Source: an uncultured Mucilaginibacter sp. (GTDB taxonomy: Bacteria > Bacteroidota > Bacteroidia > Sphingobacteriales > Sphingobacteriaceae). Taken from it: DNA of 64,000 bases. The stretch covers positions 1 through 64,000 of the forward strand of contig NZ_CAITNG010000024.1 in NCBI RefSeq assembly GCF_903893715.1, given 5' to 3'. Positions 58,583-64,000 of the stretch are shown piece after piece. The notes under the pieces were generated by a model. The model searched no databases, had not been told where the DNA came from, and saw only the letters and a list, made by a program, of their open reading frames with translations. The position numbers and the translations under genes were made by a program. Numbering within the stretch: the stretch's first letter is position 1; the number at the start of each line of letters is the position of its first letter.

Positions 58583-61426
58583 TCAATAATTTTTTTGATA
58601 AAAATCAAAGTAACTGTCCAGCGTGGTTTTGTCCGCTAATTTATCCAGATTTTGTTGTGTGATGATGAAAAATGTGTATTTATCTGCAGTTACGTTCATT
58701 ATCTCGGGCAATAAAGGCGCTATGGCCCGTGCGTAGGCCTTAGCTGCAATTAAGCTGCCAAAACGGCCAACATAAATCAATTGGTTTGCCCCAACGTTTT
58801 TTAACTGGTGTTTTATGGGACTGTTTTGAAAGTTAGCCCGGTTAAACTGCCCGATCCCAAAGCGCGATGGCGCGAGGTTTACACGATTGGTGCTCACGTT
58901 AACCACAAAATAATAATTGGTACTGTCCTTTAACGAGAATATAGACGGCGCATCGGGTTTAGCTGGCGTGCCTTTGGCCAGCGAGTCCTTTTTAAGCGGG
59001 CCACCCAATTTTGACGAATCTGTTTTTGCGGGAACAGGGGCTGGTGGAACATTAGCCGGCTTAACGGGGCTTGTTGTTTTCGCTATTGCATTTTGTGGTT
59101 TGGCGTACACAACATTGTTGGGGTAGTAAGGCGTATCGTTAAACTTTTGCTGGCGCAACATAAAGGGCACTTCGGTTGAGTCGCCATCTACCAATATAAC
59201 CGGTCTCGCTGCCAACTCAGTCCGGTTATCGGCTATGTAGGTTAAATGTTGTTTGATCAGTGGGGCTATCAACCTATCGTTCGGGAATTTTTGGATGATG
59301 GTATCCAACTCCAATTTAAAGGGCTCCAATGTTTGGCCATGCCCCAATGCCAGCGCGCGCAGGTAATACACTTGCGCCAAAAAGGTACTGGCGGGGTATA
59401 AGCGGATAAGCTCGTCGGCTTTAATAACGGCCTCGGGATATTTGCGTTTGGCAATCAGGTCGAACAGGCGGGTGTAAAACAAGGTGAATTCTGCGTTCTT
59501 ATCGTTCAGTTTCCTGGTATAATCCGGGTCGAGAATGATTTTGGCAAAATCAGATTCCGGGTAATCCTTCAATATGATATTCTTATCGATTTCCGATTTC
59601 GCCGGGTCGGTATCGCTATACAAGCGGTACAGGTTATAGTACAACACGGCTTTGTTCACATTGTTGGGGAACCGTGATAACAATAACTCGTAAGTGGCAA
59701 TAGCTTCTTTTTTGTCGTCAACTATGTCGCGGTAAAAATTGCCGATATCCAGGTAGGCATTGTAAATACGGTTGTTCGATTGTGCCAGTTGCGCTGGTGT
59801 AAGCGGGATGTTTTGCTGCAGGTCCTGCTGTATTTTTAGACTGGCAGAATTGGCCGCGCTATTTTGTGCCTGGTTGCCCGATGCCACACCACCAGGCCCC
59901 TGGCCCGCAGGTGCCGATGGCTGGGTGCCCGACGCACTGCCAGCCTTAACACTAATCCTCCAGTTATCGGTCAAGGGCCTGTTGCCCCAAACCCTTTTAA
60001 AATCGGTATAGCCCTGACTGATGGCACCGGGGTTGTTAAAATAAAAGTTACTGTTTCCACCTGCCCCGGCATTGCGGCTGGGCTGGTTGTTATTGGCAGG
60101 GATACCGCCACCATAGGCGGTAGCTGCAGAAGCTTGTTGCTGTTGTTGCTGCTGCGCGATAGCTATTGCTGCCAATTGCTTTATTTTGGCCGCGCGCGCT
60201 TTTTCGTCCAGTTTGGCCAACATTTGCAAGGTGTCCTCGCGGGATATGATCTGCAACCTGTCGGCAAGCAACTGCAGGTTATTGGCCTTTTTCAGGATGG
60301 CCTGATAGCCGGGGAACCCGGGCGATAAACTGTTGAGCGTGCTGTCGTAATATTTTTTGGCCTTACTGTAGTCGGCCTTTACATTAAAATTGATTTCGGC
60401 CAGTCGCAAATACGAAAGCCCCCTTTGGTTCATGTTCCGGGTGCTTTTGCGGATGGAGAAATTATAATTCTTAATAGCCTCGGTAATATTCTTTTGCTCG
60501 TAGTAAATTTCGGCTATCTGGTAATATATCTGGTCGATAAAATCGGCGTTCTTATCATCTTTCAATAGCTTTTTCAATAGGTCTATCCGGCTTATGGCCA
60601 GGCCGCCCTCGCTTTGCTGCACCCTGATGCGGTTAAGCCCGGCATTGAACGACATTTCGAATTGCGCGTTGCTGTTTTCAACACTGCTATAGTTTTTATA
60701 CGCTTCGGGCAGTTTGTGGTTCAACTCCTGTATCTGCGCCAAAATAAAGGTCCAGCGCAGGCGGTGGCCTGTATCATGCGTGTAATGCACGGCCTGCTTT
60801 GCCATCTGCTCGGCATCGGTATATTTTTCAGTATAAATATCGTATTGCAGGCGGGTGGCATATACATCGGCAATGTTTTCCTGTTTCGGAAAGATGCGGA
60901 TCATGGCGGTATCCAATACGCTGTCGGCCAGGTTTAATTCGTTAGTGTGCATTAAACTCCGCGCTTTCCAAACCAAGGCATCCTGTGTCAGGTTTTTTTC
61001 TTTCGGGAAGGTGCGTACCACATAACTGAAAAATTCCGTGGCGTTAAAATACTTACCTTCCAAAAAATTGGCCTTTCCTAAAATCAAATAAGCATCGCCA
61101 ATATAATGGCTTTGGTCTTTCTCGCTGATAATCTTGTTGCCGCGCACGATGACCGCCTCGAGGTCTTTATCCGGGGTGGACGATTTACCGGCAGTATCGG
61201 GGTAAACGTCTAATATCTTCGAATAATTATCGGGGTAAAGGTCGGCGTATTTCACCTGTTTTTGCCTTAACATATCGTTGGCGTTGAACAGGATGTTATA
61301 CCTCGCTGTTAAATTTTGCATAGAGCGGTTGAACCTGCTCTCTTTTTCGAAAGTACAGCCGGCAATTAACAGGCACGTTATGAATAGATTAACCCTTGTA
61401 AAAAGCTTTGGTAATGACAGTTTCAA
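58583..61426 (-). CDS. porW: Type IX secretion/gliding TPR lipoprotein PorW/SprE
   Basis: A 947-aa lipoprotein (C24 in LIAGC) with TPR-like repeats through the N-terminal half. The start after the lipobox, FNRSMQNLTARYNILFNAND, is typical of PorW/SprE. A Q-rich tract and an Asn/Gly/Pro-rich linker lie in the middle (about 430-510). The C-terminus has an SPOR-like segment around YVGRFGSLIAAKAYARAI. It is part of the T9SS machinery that exports surface proteins and drives gliding. The start codon is TTG at 61426; no ATG precedes the lipobox. A promoter is at 61469-61462. Confidence 0.87.
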   Translation of the reverse strand: MKLSLPKLFTRVNLFITCLLIAGCTFEKESRFNRSMQNLTARYNILFNANDMLRQKQVKYADLYPDNYSKILDVYPDTAGKSSTPDKDLEAVIVRGNKIISEKDQSHYIGDAYLILGKANFLEGKYFNATEFFSYVVRTFPKEKNLTQDALVWKARSLMHTNELNLADSVLDTAMIRIFPKQENIADVYATRLQYDIYTEKYTDAEQMAKQAVHYTHDTGHRLRWTFILAQIQELNHKLPEAYKNYSSVENSNAQFEMSFNAGLNRIRVQQSEGGLAISRIDLLKKLLKDDKNADFIDQIYYQIAEIYYEQKNITEAIKNYNFSIRKSTRNMNQRGLSYLRLAEINFNVKADYSKAKKYYDSTLNSLSPGFPGYQAILKKANNLQLLADRLQIISREDTLQMLAKLDEKARAAKIKQLAAIAIAQQQQQQQASAATAYGGGIPANNNQPSRNAGAGGNSNFYFNNPGAISQGYTDFKRVWGNRPLTDNWRISVKAGSASGTQPSAPAGQGPGGVASGNQAQNSAANSASLKIQQDLQQNIPLTPAQLAQSNNRIYNAYLDIGNFYRDIVDDKKEAIATYELLLSRFPNNVNKAVLYYNLYRLYSDTDPAKSEIDKNIILKDYPESDFAKIILDPDYTRKLNDKNAEFTLFYTRLFDLIAKRKYPEAVIKADELIRLYPASTFLAQVYYLRALALGHGQTLEPFKLELDTIIQKFPNDRLIAPLIKQHLTYIADNRTELAARPVILVDGDSTEVPFMLRQQKFNDTPYYPNNVVYAKPQNAIAKTTSPVKPANVPPAPVPAKTDSSKLGGPLKKDSLAKGTPAKPDAPSIFSLKDSTNYYFVVNVSTNRVNLAPSRFGIGQFNRANFQNSPIKHQLKNVGANQLIYVGRFGSLIAAKAYARAIAPLLPEIMNVTADKYTFFIITQQNLDKLADKTTLDSYFDFYQKNY

Positions 61427-61461
61427 ATCCGTTTTTTCGATTAAACAATTATAACGCTTTA

Positions 61462-61469
61462 CAAAGGTA
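61462..61469 (-). promoter_or_regulatory. -7 box of porW
   Basis: Read on the minus strand, TACCTTTG is a perfect TAnnTTTG, 35 nt before the TTG start. A leader of about 31 nt is predicted. Confidence 0.6.
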
Positions 61470-61704
61470 TTTTATTAATTATTTGTTTGACCGCTGATAT
61501 AAAATGTTTGTGATGATTTTTTTGATTGCGCTGATGCGACTGGCCTATAACGCTTAATTTTTGTGTTTTTGTATTAAGAGCAAAGCGCATAGTGCAGAGC
61601 GCACAGCGATTAAGAAGAAAGTATAAAAAATAACTCCTTCTCAGTAGCTATTTGGATACCACCCTGTTCTTTGAAAAATGTAGATGTGTTTTTGTGGGTA
61701 CTCA

Positions 61705-61828
61705 ATAAATACCCATGTGTTTCGCAAAGCGTATAGCGCCATGCGCAAAGTGTAAAAAGGAAGAAGCATTTGCATATATGCACATTTACTTATTTGCACA
61801 TTTTGGGGATACCCATAAATACCCATGT
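61705..61828. repeat. 14-bp direct repeat flanking a 96-bp segment
   Basis: ATAAATACCCATGT occurs at 61705-61718 and again at 61815-61828. The segment between them contains GCAAAG and GCACATTT words and the palindrome at 61771-61782. Confidence 0.65.
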
Positions 61829-61856
61829 CTTACATCCCATATTAAAAATATTTGGA

Positions 61857-61864
61857 TAATTTTG
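61857..61864 (+). promoter_or_regulatory. -7 box of the atp operon, 4 nt before the first ATG
   Basis: TAATTTTG is a perfect TAnnTTTG; the ATG at 61869 follows after exactly 4 nt (CCCG). A leaderless atp operon mRNA is predicted. Confidence 0.65.
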
Positions 61865-61868
61865 CCCG

Positions 61869-62102
61869 ATGGAAAATTCTGAAAACCAAGATAAAGGCGG
61901 CGACGCTAACAACTCAGCAAATAACTATGCTAAATACAGCGCGGTGGTTTTCCAGATGGTAGCCATTATAGCTGTCTTTGCCTTCGGGGGATACGAGATC
62001 GACAAGCACATGGGCAATACCATTCCATACGCCACCGCTTTATTGTGCCTGGTGGGTGTGTGCCTTTCCATCTACACCACCATAAAACAACTTACTAAAT
62101 GA
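61869..62102 (+). CDS. atpI: AtpZ/AtpI-family protein
   Basis: A 77-aa inner-membrane protein with an acidic/Asn-rich N-terminus and two helices (YSAVVFQMVAIIAVFAFGG and ATALLCLVGVCLSIYTTI), linked by YEIDKHMGNTIP. AtpI/Z proteins are accessory to the Fo sector and may help assemble the c-ring or carry magnesium. The ATG lies 4 nt after the -7 box. The next gene overlaps by 4 bp (ATGA). Confidence 0.88.
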   Translation: MENSENQDKGGDANNSANNYAKYSAVVFQMVAIIAVFAFGGYEIDKHMGNTIPYATALLCLVGVCLSIYTTIKQLTK

Positions 62103-62482
62103 AGTTAGCACTATACTACCGATATTTCATCGTATTTAATATACTACTGGCCATACCACCGATCGTGGCGCAGGTCTTTTTTGCCCATCGCGACCTGCTT
62201 ATCCCTTACTTCTGGCAGTTTTTTGGTTTGTTCGCCATTGTTAACCTGGTAATCCATTTACTTAACCATTTGGGTATCATAAGCAGTGGTACGGGCCTGG
62301 TAAAAACTTTTTTGGGCGGCACCATGTTAAAGTTCCTTTTGTGGATGATTGTAATCTTTATTTATACCTCTGAAATAGACGTAAATGGGGGTAATTTTTT
62401 GATTAACTTTTTTTATCTATATTTATTCAACTCGGTGTTTGAAATTTATTGTTTGTTGATTAACTTGCGCAACCAAAATTGA
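62099..62482 (+). CDS. Membrane protein encoded in the atp operon
   Basis: A 127-aa protein with four hydrophobic helices, starting MKLALYYRYFIVFNILLAIP. Its position between atpI and atpB is common in Bacteroidetes, and its size and topology resemble the AtpI/Atp1-like accessory proteins, but no motif identifies it firmly. It overlaps atpI by 4 bp and precedes atpB by 19 bp, so it is part of the operon. A role in assembly of the Fo sector is likely but inferred. Confidence 0.75.
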   Translation: MKLALYYRYFIVFNILLAIPPIVAQVFFAHRDLLIPYFWQFFGLFAIVNLVIHLLNHLGIISSGTGLVKTFLGGTMLKFLLWMIVIFIYTSEIDVNGGNFLINFFYLYLFNSVFEIYCLLINLRNQN

Positions 62483-62501
62483 AAGTAGTTTTCTTGCAAG
62501 A

Positions 62502-63677
62502 ATGAACAATAAACGCCATTTTACTTCAAAATTTTTTAGAGCGATAGCACTTTTTACGCTTTTTTTTATACTCGCTTTGAACAATGCGAAGGCTATTGAT
62601 ACTCTAAAAGACGCTAAAACCACCGTTTCAGATACAGCAAAAGCAGGTATTAAGGCCGAAAAAGAAGAAGACATTTCTGCCACTATATTGCACCACATTG
62701 GCGACTCGCACGAGTGGCATTTTTGGGGAGAAGGCGAAAATAAAGTAGCTATCCCATTACCTGTAATTTTGTATACCAAAAATGGTTTTGTTACCTTTTT
62801 ATCAAACAAACACGACGCTGACCAGCATGGTGATTCCATATTTACGGTGAAAGGCCAGTCGATGGTCAACTTTGAAGGGAAATACTATTATCCGTCAGCA
62901 ACTAAATATGCCGATGGCAGCTACGTTAAAGTTGACGAGAACAATATACCCATCAATGATAAGCCATTGGATGTATCGATTACCAAAAATGTGCTGGCGC
63001 TATTCATCTCTGTTGCCTTGTTGCTCATCATTTTTTTGAACATTGCGGCTACATACAAAAAAAGAACCGGCAAAGCGCCAAAAGGGATGCAATCGGCCTT
63101 AGAGCCTTTTATATTGTTCGTTCGCGACGATATAGCCATACCACAACTCGGTCACAAGTATGCTAAGTATATGCCTTACCTGCTTACCGTATTCTTTTTT
63201 GTTTGGATAAACAACCTTTTGGGCTTGATACCGATATTTCCGGGTGGCACCAACCTTACGGGCAACATAGCGATAACCTGTATGCTGGCATTGTGCACGT
63301 TTTTTATCACCACATTTAGTGGCAACAAAAGCTACTGGAAACACATTTTTAATACGCCCGGCGTGCCATGGTGGTTAAAATTTCCTGTTCCATTAATGCC
63401 ATTAGTAGAGTTTATTGGTATTTTTACCAAGCCAATTGCCTTAATGATACGTTTGTTCGCCAATATTACAGCGGGCCACATCCTGATATTGAGTTTGATT
63501 TCGTTGATCATTATCTTAAAATCAGTATATGTATCGGCTTTTGCTATACCGTTCGTACTGTTTATCAGTTTGATCGAGCTTTTGGTAGGTTTTTTGCAAG
63601 CCTTTATATTTACAATTCTGTCGGCCTTGTTTATAGGTATGGCGATAGAAGAACATCACGCTGAAGAGCATCATTAA
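62502..63677 (+). CDS. atpB: ATP synthase Fo subunit a
   Basis: A 391-aa Fo a-subunit with a long N-terminal extension. Residues 1-30 look like a signal peptide (FFILALNNAKA) and about 31-160 are a periplasmic domain usual in Bacteroidetes AtpB. The membrane part follows from about 162, with the essential Arg in IALMIRLFANITAGH and the last helices ending in a His-rich tail (HHAEEHH). It forms the proton half-channels against the c-ring. E. coli AtpB is 271 aa, so the extension accounts for the difference. Confidence 0.95.
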   Translation: MNNKRHFTSKFFRAIALFTLFFILALNNAKAIDTLKDAKTTVSDTAKAGIKAEKEEDISATILHHIGDSHEWHFWGEGENKVAIPLPVILYTKNGFVTFLSNKHDADQHGDSIFTVKGQSMVNFEGKYYYPSATKYADGSYVKVDENNIPINDKPLDVSITKNVLALFISVALLLIIFLNIAATYKKRTGKAPKGMQSALEPFILFVRDDIAIPQLGHKYAKYMPYLLTVFFFVWINNLLGLIPIFPGGTNLTGNIAITCMLALCTFFITTFSGNKSYWKHIFNTPGVPWWLKFPVPLMPLVEFIGIFTKPIALMIRLFANITAGHILILSLISLIIILKSVYVSAFAIPFVLFISLIELLVGFLQAFIFTILSALFIGMAIEEHHAEEHH

Positions 63678-63683
63678 TTTTGA

Positions 63684-63923
<240 letters not shown>

Positions 63924-63931
63924 CTAAATTT

Positions 63932-63979
63932 AAAACAGGGTTGCAGGCGATTGGCCGCAGCCTTGTTTTTGTTTTTTTT
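63932..63979 (+). terminator. Terminator-like hairpin after atpE
   Basis: AAAACAGGGTTGC (63932-63944) pairs with bases 63957-63969, 13 pairs including two G-U, and is followed by a long T-rich run. It lies after atpE, where the operon would normally continue to atpF, so it may attenuate rather than end transcription. Confidence 0.75.
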
Positions 63980-64000
63980 GACATTGATTATTTAATTATA

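Larger units (their letters stand above)
61427..61868. other. Gene-free gap (0.44 kb) between porW and the ATP synthase operon
   Basis: No coding frame is convincing. It holds the porW promoter, phrase-like repeats of GCAAAGCGCATAG type (61579-61612 and 61722-61752), a TGCATATATGCA palindrome (61771-61782) in a run of GCACATTT words, a 14-bp direct repeat and the atpI -7 box. Confidence 0.7.

Noticed and set aside
61427-61868. A tRNA or known RNA gene in the gap before the atp operon
   Set aside because: No cloverleaf-compatible arms or CCA-adjacent acceptor stem were found; the gap is occupied by repeats and two promoters.

Overview
The window comes from a Bacteroidetes chromosome, most likely family Sphingobacteriaceae and close to Mucilaginibacter or Pedobacter. 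The evidence is -7 boxes of the TAnnTTTG type, the near absence of Shine-Dalgarno sites, gliding/type IX secretion genes (gldD, porW/sprE), a Nudix-type AraR regulator, many Bacteroidetes-only DUF families, and plant-polysaccharide genes. It is mostly chromosomal core and light accessory sequence. There is no prophage, CRISPR array, rRNA or recognisable tRNA. The only transposase is the first 28 codons of an IS1595-type gene cut by the left edge.

Layout. 0.1-7.8 kb is an L-arabinose locus: a secreted GH27 enzyme, araD and araB on the minus strand, a Nudix AraR, then a secreted GH51 arabinofuranosidase and a mutarotase on the plus strand. The GH27 enzyme carries the Asp-to-Ile change that marks beta-L-arabinopyranosidases, so the locus probably handles both pyranose and furanose arabinose caps. 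7.8-16.7 kb is mixed housekeeping: a PLP enzyme with an APC permease, parE, cdd, two tandem NTF2-like paralogues with matching ECF-type promoters, a YdeI-type protein and DinB. 16.8-22.1 kb is a 2-keto-3-deoxygluconate (uronate) module: yhcH and kdgK diverge from kdgA, an APC permease and an exuT-like MFS gene. 22.3-32.9 kb holds tatA, DUF2252, a DUF5686 outer-membrane protein, an amidase, a YjjG-type nucleotidase, an LpxH-like phosphatase, a glycosyltransferase and a DUF6427 membrane protein. 33.0-40.5 kb is a conserved plus-strand run: purQ, coaX, an outer-membrane protein, lptC, ppiD, DUF2480, DUF3108 and DUF3109. 40.6-42.5 kb has rmlA, a decayed GDP-mannose dehydratase remnant and a thiamine-pyrophosphokinase-like gene. 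42.6-49.2 kb has three exported proteases (M61, M28, S8) and a PpnP/peroxiredoxin/AhpD stress group. 49.7-56.1 kb runs TPR protein, comA, aroE, gldD, an MBL hydrolase, an FtsX-type permease, an NlpE-like lipoprotein and a GIY-YIG nuclease. 56.3-61.4 kb is PBP1A with porW/sprE. 61.9-63.9 kb opens the F1Fo ATP synthase operon and the window ends just after atpE.

Points of most interest: (1) a recurring arrangement in which a -7 box lies exactly 4 nt before the ATG (parE, purQ, MBL hydrolase, atpI, and near-matches at yjjG and the YdeI-type gene), which predicts leaderless mRNAs; (2) the GH27 specificity switch; (3) a GIY-YIG nuclease next to a 96-bp double-hairpin element, a possible nuclease/palindrome pair; (4) several intergenic gaps filled with short phrase-like repeats, one of which supplies the start codon of aroE; (5) a promoter at 49340 whose predicted +1 is the first base of a strong hairpin in a 0.48-kb gene-free gap.

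All assignments come from reading the sequence and remembered family features. No database search was run.
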